11,909 bases of DNA from Planctomycetaceae bacterium (lineage in GTDB: Bacteria; Planctomycetota; Planctomycetia; Pirellulales; Pirellulaceae): positions 2,578 through 14,486 of the forward strand of contig DMPQ01000325.1 of assembly GCA_003455945.1 (NCBI GenBank), in the 5' to 3' direction. This document shows, one piece after another, positions 1-7,526 of the stretch. Position 1 is the first letter of the stretch. Each line of letters starts with the position of its first letter. A model generated the notes under the pieces. It ran no database searches, had not been told where the DNA came from, and saw only the letters and a program-made list of their open reading frames with translations. The position numbers were made by a program, and so were the translations under genes.

Positions 1-73
1 CGCTGACGAGTCCGGCCTCGGAACGACGATCGCGGTTCGGAACGAACGAAGGCGGCGATCGACCGACCGCCGA

Positions 74-1378
74 TCATTCCTTCGCTCGCTGCGCCTGTCG
101 CTCCTGCTCTTCGATCAGCGCGATCTCCCGATCGAGCCGATGGGCGATCGCGCCGGCGAGCTCTTCGGTACCAGCGCCCCCCGTTGCGACCCTGCCCCGA
201 CGAGTCCGCTCCAACTTCAGCGAGAACCCGACGGCGGCTTCGAGCACTTCGAGCCGCTCCGCATCGGTGACCGCCAGCGGCAAGGCTGCCTCGAACAGTC
301 CATGATCGAGGTCGTCCAAGGTACGTACACCCCCATTAACCTGCTCGAGGACGATTCGGTATCGGGTCAACTGCACGTTGAATCGTTCGCGCAACAGTCG
401 CTGCCTGTCCGTTTCTCCGGCAACCGCGTCGCGCGGCGTCTGACCTTCAAGCCAACGGTCTGCGGCCGCAACGCGTGCGTCGCCGTTCCCGCCCTCGGCG
501 AAGGGATCATCGACCAGACTCGCCGCATTGCGCAAGCCGCCCCTCACGGCCGGTGAGGGTTCCTGAGTCACGGCGGTGACGAGTCCGAGCAACATTCCGG
601 CGCCTCGCACACCGATCGGACCGAAACGAGCAAACGGTATCGGGCGGCTCATCAGCGGCCCGCACAGTTTTCGCCCGCTCCGCAGCCCTTCGCGCGCCAT
701 CACCTCGACCTGCCGCAGCGATTCCGATCCGTCGCGACCTGCCCCAGGGGCTTGCACCGGCGCCGAAGCTTCTTGCTTCTCCGGCGACGCGTTCCCCGGA
801 TCGTTCTGCCGAGCCGCCTCTTGCCGAACCCGCTCCTCTTGCAACTCGATCTCCCGGTCGAGCCGATGACCGATGGCAGCTGCAAGATCCGCCGTCTCAA
901 CTACGCCGACCTCAAACCTGTCAACGAGAATCCTCTCGATCAACAACGCCGCACCGACCCCGCGTTCGAGAACCGCCAATCGCTCCTCATCCGTGCGAGC
1001 GAGCGCGAGGGTGCTGTTGGTCAGGTCTTTGGAGAGTTCATCCACTCTCGCGATACCAGATCCGATCATTTCGAATTTGATGCGGTACTCCTCGAACCTC
1101 GCATTGAACCGCTGGCGTCGCAGGCGTTCTACCTCCGTCTCACCCTCGACCGCTTCGAGCGGCTTCTGTTCCTCGAGCCACTGCTCGTAGGCCGCGATGC
1201 GTGCCTCGCCGTTCCCGCCTTCGGAGAACGGGTTTTCGACTCGCATCCTCTCGTAGAAGTCCGGCCTCTCTTGCGTCCCTGGGATCTGAGCTCCACGGGC
1301 TGAGCCTCCGATCATCGAGAGCAGAACGAGCACTCCCGCGATGGTCCATCGTCCGATCGATCCGAATCGTCGTTGCAT
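74..1378 (-). CDS. Secreted protein of unknown function, two fused tandem copies of one domain
   Basis: 434 aa; I do not recognise the family. A signal peptide is visible at residues 1-30: Arg-rich start, hydrophobic core GVLVLLSMIGG, small residues before a likely cut near SARGA. Two homologous segments follow, residues 49-188 and 291-430, which align without gaps at about 50% identity by hand count. Both contain PF(S/A)EGGNG(E/D)AR, GET, RFN, YRI, T-D-x-E-R-L and HRLDREI, and look mainly helical and charged. Between them lies a Pro/Ala/Gly-rich linker and a second, weaker signal-like stretch at 243-270 (MSRPIPFARFGPIG, then GMLLGLVTAV). Residue 243 is a Met that falls exactly at the position of Met1 in the repeat register. 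The start at 1378 is supported by a purine-rich site GGGGGGAAG just upstream. The gene lies 201 bp downstream of the kinase; co-transcription is possible but unproven. The product is probably periplasmic. Confidence 0.8.
   Translation of the reverse strand: MQRRFGSIGRWTIAGVLVLLSMIGGSARGAQIPGTQERPDFYERMRVENPFSEGGNGEARIAAYEQWLEEQKPLEAVEGETEVERLRRQRFNARFEEYRIKFEMIGSGIARVDELSKDLTNSTLALARTDEERLAVLERGVGAALLIERILVDRFEVGVVETADLAAAIGHRLDREIELQEERVRQEAARQNDPGNASPEKQEASAPVQAPGAGRDGSESLRQVEVMAREGLRSGRKLCGPLMSRPIPFARFGPIGVRGAGMLLGLVTAVTQEPSPAVRGGLRNAASLVDDPFAEGGNGDARVAAADRWLEGQTPRDAVAGETDRQRLLRERFNVQLTRYRIVLEQVNGGVRTLDDLDHGLFEAALPLAVTDAERLEVLEAAVGFSLKLERTRRGRVATGGAGTEELAGAIAHRLDREIALIEEQERQAQRAKE
223..652 (-). 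repeat. Second copy of the internal gene duplication, including start-like Met and signal-like segment
   Basis: This is the downstream copy (residues 243-434) of the duplication inside the 434-aa gene. The gapless offset to copy one is 242 residues over the homologous part, and the same offset places Met243 (codon 650-652) opposite Met1. RFGSIG near the first start matches RFGPIG near the second after a small gap. This suggests the duplicated unit was a complete gene with start and signal peptide, later read through in frame. No good ribosome-binding site precedes codon 650-652. An AGG/GAGG-rich stretch does precede another in-frame Met at 698-700. The interval given covers the start-like Met to well inside the copy; the copy continues to the stop at 74. 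Confidence 0.6.
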
Positions 1379-1579
1379 CGTCTTCCCCCCGTCATCAGTG
1401 TCCGAAAAACAGCGTCAATTCCGGTCGGTCGAGCGACCTCGATCGCCCACCGTTGGTGCGTCCCCCGACGCGTCCGAGGCCGGTCGCGTCGATCGTCTTG
1501 AAGGTCGAGCTCGCGCAGATCGGTTTCGCCGCACACGCCCCGATCGTCGATCGTCGGGGCACCGCGCGGCGTACTCGCG
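1379..1579. other. Intergenic gap between kinase and duplicated secreted protein
   Basis: No convincing gene is present. The gap holds a hairpin-capable inverted repeat at 1537-1560, just past the kinase stop, and the ribosome-binding site of the 434-aa gene at about 1383-1391. I see no recognisable promoter. Confidence 0.5.
1537..1560 (-). terminator. Candidate hairpin after the kinase gene
   Basis: GCCCCGA (1537-1543) pairs with TCGGGGC (1554-1560) around a 10-nt loop, about 20 nt past the kinase stop on the minus strand. No T-run follows, so it is not a textbook intrinsic terminator. It may act as an RNA 3' stabiliser or a Rho-assisted end. Confidence 0.3.
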
Positions 1580-4500
1580 TCATCGCCGCTTCTCGTCCTC
1601 CTCGACAACAGCCGGCATCGAAATCGGGTGTTCCAGTCGCTCGCGCAGGTGCTGCCAGTCCGAGGTGCTCAGCCGCGCCTCGCGTCGCCCCGGATCGGTG
1701 TCGTCGGCTCGACGCCAATGGCGTTCGTTTCCTTCGGCATCGACCAGCACGATCACCCCGGACGACCAGCCGATCGGCACCGCCGGCCCGAACGTTTCGC
1801 CCGACTCGTTCGTCCAGAATCTCCCTTCGCGCGCGACCAGCCAGGCAAGGTCGGCCGGCGCGATCGACGCGGCATTCAGCAGACGCCGTTCGCCTGACCA
1901 GGCGCTCGTGACCGCCAGGAAGCGACGGCGGTCTCCGTCGTATCCGTAACGATCGTATCGGAGCAGTCCGATCAGTCCGCCGTCAGGCTTGTGCCATGGC
2001 CGGACACCCCGCTCGTTCAGTCGCGCGAGTGTCGCCTCCCATCCGGCCCGCATCGCTTCGAAGGTCGGCGGCGATTCGACCGGACGGACGCCGTAGTCGA
2101 CCAGCCGGACCTTCAGATCGATCATTCGCGGAACTTGCAGATCGACTTCGGTGAAGTCGAACGGCACGCTCTCGCTCCGTCCGATCCGATAGACGATATC
2201 TTCCGGCGAATCCGCCTCGAGCAACCATCGGTCCGTCCGAAGCTCTCGGCCGTTGCGGGTCCGGAAGATCGCCGGGACGCGTCGTCGTTCCTTTGACCTT
2301 CGGACCAATTCGGTCGAGACCTCTTCGCGGAGCGATTCCAACCGGGTGCCGTCGGGCATTCCCTTGGCGTCGAAGAGCAGGACCAGCGCCTCGGTGATCG
2401 AAATGCTCGGTGGATCCGAGTCAAAGCCGAGCCAGCCGAAGGCCGCATTGCGCAGCGAGGCGTCGGCGTTCAGGTCCACCGTCAGCCCGTCATTCAGTTC
2501 CCACAGACCGAACAGCAGCGGCTCCTGTCGCTCGCGATAGGCCGCGTCGTCGAAGGCCACACGATACCGGTTTCGAGTCTCTCGGACGCCGAACGTCAGC
2601 AGATCGAAGTCGACCCAATGGAGTCGTTTCCCCTCGTACTCCCCCGGTCCGAGATCGAGCATCTCGAGTTCGAATGTCCGCTCCTGACCGCCGGCCTGCG
2701 TCAGGCTGCCGTCGATCCGCGACCAGCTCCCAGGGCGAGTCGGGAAGGTCACCTTGACGAAATCCGGAATGCGGACATCACCATAGGACCGCCGGCGTTC
2801 GAGTGCCGCCTGCATCGCGGCTCGTGTTTCCTCCAGCCCCGCGGCGTCGCTCCGCTGCACGTAAGTCCTGAGATTGAGCTTCGCGCAGAACGAGGCCGTC
2901 TCGACCTGGGCCGCGACGAAACCGAACGGCAGTCGCTTCGGCTGCGCCTCGCGCAACGCTTCGAACGACAGCCGCTCCCGCTCAGGAGCATCGGTTCCCG
3001 ACGAGGCGGCGATCTCCAGACATTCGATCGGCGGTCCGCCGCGAGGATCGGATGCCCGCTTTCGACCGACGTGACGGTCGGCCGCGGCGTCGATCGCGCC
3101 GCGGATCGCGCGAATTTCGGAATCGGCGCCGGGCGCCTGAACGTCGAAGAGCAGCACCAGGAGATCGAGAATACCGAGTCGCCCCTCGGGAAGCAGGTAG
3201 CCCCATTCCGCATGCGCCTCCGCGATCGCATCGCGCCCCGCCTCGAACTCCGCGACCCACGTCTCGCCGATCCCCTCCTGCATTCGCCGCATCGAATCCG
3301 GAGGGGTCATGCCGATCCAGCCGTCGACGATCTCGAGCCGATGCTCTTCGTCGAAGACGCGCCGGTCGACCGCCAGGATCGCGAACTCGTGGCGATCCTC
3401 GTACTGCAGTTCGACGTTCAGCCAGGCCAGACGCGTGCTCCCGCGCGTCTCGTCGCCGAGCGAGGTCAACGTCAGTTCGGGAAAGATCTCCTGCGCGGTT
3501 CCGTCCTCGTACCGGCGCTTCACCGCCCCCGCATATCGTGCGAACGCCCCTGACAACTCGGACAGATGAGGCAGATGCGGCGGAAGCGCCGTGACGTCGG
3601 CGAAGCGTAAGGTCGGAACGCTCAGCAACAACACCTCGTCGGCTCCGACCTCGATATCGAACTCGTCGACGTTCAGGCCGGGAGCCGCGACGACACGATA
3701 GAGGCCGGGTGACAACCGCTGATCCCCGCAGCGCAAGATCGTCTCGACGCCGTCCTCGCGCCGCCGCAACAACACGTCCCCTTCGGAGATTCCCTCAGGC
3801 AACTCGCGGACGCGGACGATCCCCGCTCGCTCGGTCGATGCCCCTTCGGCTGATTCGGCCGCGCCCGGATGCCATGGGCCCGAGAGCAGCCCGAACGCCG
3901 ATGCGACGAGCGCTACTCCGATCGCGACGATCGCCACCCCCCAAGGCAGTCGTCCGTCGACACGGCTCACCGCCGAGGCGGGTTGCATCGGAGGGGGCTC
4001 GATCGCACCGGCCGGCATCGCCCGGGTCGTTCGCTCCAGCTGGAGTCGCGTCCGGTAGCGCTCCACGAGCGACTCGAGATCGTGGCCGATCCGAAAGGGA
4101 GCCAGCTCGCGGAGGAGTTCGGCGGCCGATGCCGGACGCGACTGCGGGTCGTCGGCCAGCAGCCGCTGCAGCAGGTCGCGGACCGAGACGGGAATGCCGC
4201 CGGATCGACCGTCCGATCCGAGTTCGATCGGGCGAACGCCGGCCGAACTCGGCGGTCGACCGGTCAGCAACTCGCGCATCACCAGGCCCAGGGAATACAG
4301 ATCCGATCGCGGCTCCGCACTCCCGCCGTCGCGTCCCTGTTCGGGAGCCATGTAGCCCGGGGTGCCGACGATCTGGCCGATCCGCGTCAGCTGCGAGTCG
4401 ATCGCGAGGGGACCGGCGAAGGCGAGTCCGAGGTCGAGCAGCTTGACGCTCCCGGTCGTCGACAACATCAGGTTGCTCGGCTTGACGTCCCGATGGATCA

Positions 4501-5308
4501 GACCGGCGCCATGAGCATGCTGAAGCGCTTCGGCAGTCTGCCCGACGATCTCGCAGGCGTCGGGGTAGGGGACCGGCCCGAGACGCCGGACGAGTCGCGC
4601 CAGATCGATCCCCTCGACGAACTCCATCGCCAGGAAGTGCCGCCCTTCGACTTCCCCGGCATCGAGCGCCGCGACGATGTTCGGATGCTGAAGCTTGCCG
4701 ACCGCCTTCATCTCGCGTTTGAACCGCGACACGTATTGCTCGTCCCGGCTGCGATCGAGTCGCAGGAGCTTGAGCGCGACTCGCTTTTCGAGTCGCGTGT
4801 GCACGGCGAGATAGACGGTCCCCATTCCCCCTTCGCCGATCTTGCGGATCAGACGATAGTCCCGAATCCGATCGCGACGACGAGGCGCTTCGGCGCGAGG
4901 CGCGTCGGCGCGGGGTGACTCGGCACGCGGCGACGCGCCGGCTCGGTTCGTCACCTCCCGATCCGACGCTTCGTCCGAGTCGAGGGATTCGGTCGGACGA
5001 GAGGCTTCGAGTTGAGCGAGGCGCGCTGCGGCGACCGCATCGACGATCGCCCGCCAGGCAGGAAAGCGAGCCCGCGTCCGCTCGGCCAGCGCGGCCACGC
5101 CGCGCGGCTCGCACTCCTCGAACTCGATGGCGAGCAGTTCGCCGAACAGCGGCGCGCGAGCCGACTCGGCAAGTGTCGCCAGCAGCGGTTCGATCTCGGG
5201 CGTCTCGCCATCCCGACGTCGACGCTCGTAGTCCGAAGCGATGCGATCGATCGCTCGCATCGCTTCGGGACTCAATCCGTCGAAACCGAATCGGGTCCGA
5301 AATCCCAT
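1580..5308 (-). CDS. Transmembrane Ser/Thr protein kinase with large duplicated extracytoplasmic region
   Basis: 1242 aa. Residues 1-100 carry the helical segment often seen before planctomycete kinases (PEIEPLLATLAE, LFGELLAIEFEE, RFPAW). An Arg/Glu/Ala linker follows. The kinase domain spans about 151-400 and is complete: P-loop GEGGMGTVY (158-166), VALK with catalytic Lys180, Glu199, HRDVKPSNL (272-280) with base Asp274, DLG (292-294) in place of DFG, TPGYMAPEQ (activation-segment end) and Asp336. A single membrane helix lies at about 454-475. The outside part starts with a PEGA-like beta segment (about 496-566). Two homologous modules of about 260 residues follow (585-840 and 850-1100), sharing a Trp-containing strand (AWLNVEL / HWVDFDL), LVLLFD, and (L/V)PF.F. 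A unique tail ends at 1242. The start has GAGGGG about 8 nt upstream. It follows the sigma gene by 44 bp, so sensing by the outer domain and control of that sigma factor is the natural inference. Confidence 0.95.
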   Translation of the reverse strand: MGFRTRFGFDGLSPEAMRAIDRIASDYERRRRDGETPEIEPLLATLAESARAPLFGELLAIEFEECEPRGVAALAERTRARFPAWRAIVDAVAAARLAQLEASRPTESLDSDEASDREVTNRAGASPRAESPRADAPRAEAPRRRDRIRDYRLIRKIGEGGMGTVYLAVHTRLEKRVALKLLRLDRSRDEQYVSRFKREMKAVGKLQHPNIVAALDAGEVEGRHFLAMEFVEGIDLARLVRRLGPVPYPDACEIVGQTAEALQHAHGAGLIHRDVKPSNLMLSTTGSVKLLDLGLAFAGPLAIDSQLTRIGQIVGTPGYMAPEQGRDGGSAEPRSDLYSLGLVMRELLTGRPPSSAGVRPIELGSDGRSGGIPVSVRDLLQRLLADDPQSRPASAAELLRELAPFRIGHDLESLVERYRTRLQLERTTRAMPAGAIEPPPMQPASAVSRVDGRLPWGVAIVAIGVALVASAFGLLSGPWHPGAAESAEGASTERAGIVRVRELPEGISEGDVLLRRREDGVETILRCGDQRLSPGLYRVVAAPGLNVDEFDIEVGADEVLLLSVPTLRFADVTALPPHLPHLSELSGAFARYAGAVKRRYEDGTAQEIFPELTLTSLGDETRGSTRLAWLNVELQYEDRHEFAILAVDRRVFDEEHRLEIVDGWIGMTPPDSMRRMQEGIGETWVAEFEAGRDAIAEAHAEWGYLLPEGRLGILDLLVLLFDVQAPGADSEIRAIRGAIDAAADRHVGRKRASDPRGGPPIECLEIAASSGTDAPERERLSFEALREAQPKRLPFGFVAAQVETASFCAKLNLRTYVQRSDAAGLEETRAAMQAALERRRSYGDVRIPDFVKVTFPTRPGSWSRIDGSLTQAGGQERTFELEMLDLGPGEYEGKRLHWVDFDLLTFGVRETRNRYRVAFDDAAYRERQEPLLFGLWELNDGLTVDLNADASLRNAAFGWLGFDSDPPSISITEALVLLFDAKGMPDGTRLESLREEVSTELVRRSKERRRVPAIFRTRNGRELRTDRWLLEADSPEDIVYRIGRSESVPFDFTEVDLQVPRMIDLKVRLVDYGVRPVESPPTFEAMRAGWEATLARLNERGVRPWHKPDGGLIGLLRYDRYGYDGDRRRFLAVTSAWSGERRLLNAASIAPADLAWLVAREGRFWTNESGETFGPAVPIGWSSGVIVLVDAEGNERHWRRADDTDPGRREARLSTSDWQHLRERLEHPISMPAVVEEDEKRR
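2008..3556 (-). repeat. Tandem duplicated sensor modules encoded in the kinase 3' part
   Basis: Encodes kinase residues about 585-1100. Module A (585-840) and module B (850-1100) keep the same landmark order with a near-constant offset of 252-269 residues: Trp629/Trp898, LVLLFD at 717/975, LPFGF/VPFDF at 793/1048, LNLRTY/IDLKVR at 811/1063, and a final helix with AALER / ATLAR. Identity is low, so the duplication is old. From memory, the SLGDET...AWL part of module A resembles a segment found in other planctomycete surface proteins; this is not checked. Confidence 0.6.
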
Positions 5309-5352
5309 CGCCTCGCCCCTCGCCGGTCGTTCGTCGTTTCCCGCCGGTCACG

Positions 5353-5964
5353 TCAGTCGCCGGCACCGGGCAATGTGTTTTCGGGTTCGGACCAGAGTCG
5401 CCTGACCAGTCTCAATCGACGTTCGACCGTACTGAGCGAGCAACCCATCCGAAACGCGATCTCGTCGTTGGTATGCCCTTCGAGCTTGGCGACCACCAGT
5501 TCACGCAGCTCGTCGTCGGCCAGCCGAGCGAACAGATCGTCGATCCGTTCGCGAACCATCGCGATCAGCGCCGGTTGCGGACCTCGACCGACCAGCCCGT
5601 CGAACCCCGACTCGCCGACGCCGGAATTTCCTCGGACCTGTCCGCGACCGCGCTTCTGACGTCGCTCGCGCCGAAGACGATCGATCACCTTGCGACGCGT
5701 CATCCGAGACAACAGACGCCAAAGCGAGTCGGGACCCGTCAGCTCGGCACGGTATTTCGGATCGTCCGCGCGCAGGAACCCGTCGAGTGCGCTGAGCGCG
5801 ACATCCTCGCCGTCGGCCGAAGCGCAATCGGCTCGACGCAGCTCACGGGATGCCAGAGCCGCCAGGTCGGGAAAGAAGCGGTCCCAAAGCGCATCGATCG
5901 CGTCGGGATCGCCGTCGCGAATCCGCTGCCACAGTTCGATGGAGTCCGTCGATTCGGCCGACAT
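5353..5964 (-). CDS. ECF-type RNA polymerase sigma factor (planctomycete type)
   Basis: 203 aa. It directs RNA polymerase to a specific promoter set. Region 2 (about 8-105) shows LWQRIRDGDPDAIDALWDRF, then GEDVALSALDGF, LWRLLSRMTRRKVIDRLRR and RRQKRG. Region 4 (about 138-195) shows LEGHTNDEIAFRMGCS, then TVERRLRLVRRLW, a helix-turn-helix. These blocks match the planctomycete ECF family known as Sigma70_ECF (PF07638). The reading frame stays open to 6129, but family homology begins at about residue 8 of the 5964 start, and GGTGG lies upstream of this ATG, so I use 5964. No anti-sigma factor with a zinc motif is adjacent. The kinase gene follows after 44 bp, an arrangement known for several planctomycete ECF groups in which the kinase is thought to replace the anti-sigma factor. 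Confidence 0.95.
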   Translation of the reverse strand: MSAESTDSIELWQRIRDGDPDAIDALWDRFFPDLAALASRELRRADCASADGEDVALSALDGFLRADDPKYRAELTGPDSLWRLLSRMTRRKVIDRLRRERRQKRGRGQVRGNSGVGESGFDGLVGRGPQPALIAMVRERIDDLFARLADDELRELVVAKLEGHTNDEIAFRMGCSLSTVERRLRLVRRLWSEPENTLPGAGD

Positions 5965-6104
5965 CTCGCCACCACCGCTTACCGAGACGACTCGGAAGGT
6001 CCCCTGAGCCCCTTCAGGCGACCGACCGACGCAGCGTAGTCGACGGCGCTCCACGGCCGATACGTTTCTCCAGCCGCCGGACGCGAAATCGTCCCGAGTT
6101 CCTA

Positions 6105-6120
6105 CCAGGGAATTCCCTGG
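6105..6120. promoter_or_regulatory. Perfect 16-bp palindrome upstream of sigma-kinase operon
   Basis: CCAGGGAATTCCCTGG is fully self-complementary and ends 141 bp before the sigma factor start. Such dyads are typical of dimeric repressor or activator sites. Which protein would bind is unknown, and chance cannot be excluded. Confidence 0.35.
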
Positions 6121-6243
6121 CCTCGTCACGACTTCGTTCGCGCGCCGCGCGGCGATCGAGAGGGGAGAAGCATCGAGCGGCGACGATCGCGGCTAATAGG
6201 ATCGCGACGCGCGAAGAGCATCGAGTCGCCGCCGGCTCGTGCA

Positions 6244-6266
6244 GAACGCTCCGCGCCGGAGCGTTC
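6244..6266 (-). terminator. Strong hairpin downstream of the Pro/Gly-rich membrane protein gene
   Basis: GAACGCTCCG (6244-6253) pairs perfectly with CGGAGCGTTC (6257-6266) around a 3-nt loop, a 10-bp stem 63 bp after the stop of the gene at 6330-6989. No T-run follows on the minus strand. A transcription end or RNA-stability hairpin separating this gene from the sigma-kinase operon is the likely role. Confidence 0.45.
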
Positions 6267-6329
6267 CCGCGGCGCCGAGACGATGCGAAGGGAGGTCGGC
6301 GACACGACGCTCTCGTCGGATCGATCCTC

Positions 6330-6989
6330 TCAGAATCGACGGGGGGCAGGGTAGACCGGCCCCTTGGGCTTCCGCGAACTGCGCGCAACGAGCACCACGA
6401 TCAGCACGATCACGAGCACGACGGTCGTGCAGCCGCAGAGTCCGCCGAGGATCACGATCGGGATCGCGACTGCCGCCGCTGCCTCGACCGCTTCCCGCTC
6501 CTCGGCACTCAGCTCGTTCTCGTTGCCGAACGGATCCTCTTCGTACTGATACGGATCGAACGGCTCGGGCTGAGGAAAGCTCGAATCGAACGACGACGAG
6601 CCGGGGAAACTCGGCGTCGGTGGCGTCGGTACCGGAAAGTCAGGCGACTGACCGGCTCGGGGAAAGTCGGCACCGGGGAAATTCGGGCGAGGGAAATCAG
6701 GGGGCTGAAACGCGGGAGGCTGAGGGAAGTCCGGAATCGTCGGCCCCTGCATCCCGCCCGGACCGAACCGCGGCCCGATGCCGCCGGAAGGCCCGATACC
6801 GCTCGGCGGTCCGAAGCCTCCGGGAGGACCGAATCCTCCCTGCGGACCGAAACTGCCGGGGGACCCGACTCCGCCGGGAGGTCCGAACGGCGACGTCTGA
6901 GCCGCGGCAGAGCCGGCGATCAGCGACATCGCCACGAGCGTCGCCAGGACGCCACTCAGCCGAACCGATCGTCCCGTCGCGTTGATCAT
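6330..6989 (-). CDS. Pro/Gly-rich single-pass membrane protein, function unknown
   Basis: 219 aa from the start at 6989. That ATG has GGGGGAG upstream and is followed at once by a signal peptide (residues 1-30, hydrophobic core VLATLVAMSLIAG, end GSAAAQ). The frame is open to 7286 but the extra residues have no protein-like character. The mature part is low complexity: an FGPPGG/GIGPSGG-type block (about 33-80), then a stretch spaced by repeated DFP/NFP/SFP (about 85-130), then an acidic piece (EEDPFGNENE, about 149-158). A long hydrophobic helix at about 173-201 includes the pair CGC (185-187), and a short basic tail (RSSRKPK) ends the protein. This predicts an outside-facing disordered stalk with a C-terminal anchor. 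It belongs to no family I know. Stalk-like proteins of this kind occur in planctomycetes. It is separated from the sigma operon by 365 bp. Confidence 0.8.
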   Translation of the reverse strand: MINATGRSVRLSGVLATLVAMSLIAGSAAAQTSPFGPPGGVGSPGSFGPQGGFGPPGGFGPPSGIGPSGGIGPRFGPGGMQGPTIPDFPQPPAFQPPDFPRPNFPGADFPRAGQSPDFPVPTPPTPSFPGSSSFDSSFPQPEPFDPYQYEEDPFGNENELSAEEREAVEAAAAVAIPIVILGGLCGCTTVVLVIVLIVVLVARSSRKPKGPVYPAPRRF

Positions 6990-7526
6990 CGCGTGCCGCT
7001 CCCCCGTCCGAATTCGAGCCGACTCCACCTCGAGCTCCGTTCCAGAATAACGAGGGGCACGTGACCGCAAGCTCGAGATCGGCGGATTTCTCCGCACGCC
7101 TCGATTTCGATCGTCGTTTGCTCGGAGTCGGTCGGGGTAAGGCACGGTCCCCGGTTGACCGCAGCGCGATATCCCCTCGGGGATCGGCATTCGCTTCGGT
7201 TCGGTAGGCGGGGGTTCGGTAGACGGGGGTTTCGTCGATCGGCCGACTCGAGGAATTGCAGGAATCGGCATGGCCGTTCTTCGCATTCGGCGATTCGAGA
7301 CGGTCGGGCAACGACTCGAGGAAATCCTCGTCCGCCGACTTCTTCTCGCGTTCGAGTTCGACAGGAATGCGACTCGTCTGACGAATGAGCCGCGAAACCT
7401 GGTGCCGAGCCCAGGCGAGTTTGCTCCGCTCGATTCACCGGGCCGTGAACGATCAGATCGACGGGGAATGATCGATCCCCTGCTCGAAGCCCTCCTCCGC
7501 GTGATCGACCGACATCGGTTGCTCTT
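6990..7526. other. 537-bp intergenic region without a convincing gene
   Basis: The longest frame across the gap (minus, 6986-7546) is Arg/Ser-rich and unlike a real protein. I see a short dyad, ATCCCC-TC-GGGGAT at 7171-7184, and a 15-bp tandem repeat at 7199-7228. The ribosome-binding site of the Pro/Gly-rich protein lies at about 6998-7006. A degraded gene or small RNA cannot be excluded. Confidence 0.5.
7199..7228. repeat. Two-copy 15-bp tandem repeat
   Basis: GTTCGGTAGGCGGGG (7199-7213) is followed directly by GTTCGGTAGACGGGG (7214-7228), one mismatch. It lies in the gap between the DUF6398-like gene and the Pro/Gly-rich gene. Confidence 0.7.

Larger units (their letters stand above)
5965..6329. 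other. 365-bp intergenic region upstream of the sigma factor
   Basis: No gene is supported. It contains a perfect 16-bp palindrome (6105-6120) and a strong hairpin (6244-6266). The promoter of the sigma-kinase operon should lie here, but I cannot identify -35 and -10 boxes by eye. The reading frame of the sigma factor extends back to 6129 without similarity to the family. Confidence 0.5.

Noticed and set aside
74..700. Annotating the second half of the duplicated gene as a separate CDS
   Set aside because: There is no stop or frameshift between the halves, so a single fused gene is the more economical reading, although an internal start at 700 or 652 stays possible.
3795..5366. 523-codon minus-strand frame overlapping the kinase in another frame
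   Set aside because: Extremely Arg-rich; the kinase frame has all catalytic motifs over the same DNA.
5965..6129. Upstream extension of the sigma factor reading frame
   Set aside because: The extra 55 residues lack family similarity; the ATG at 5964 is followed shortly by region 2 and has a usable ribosome-binding site.
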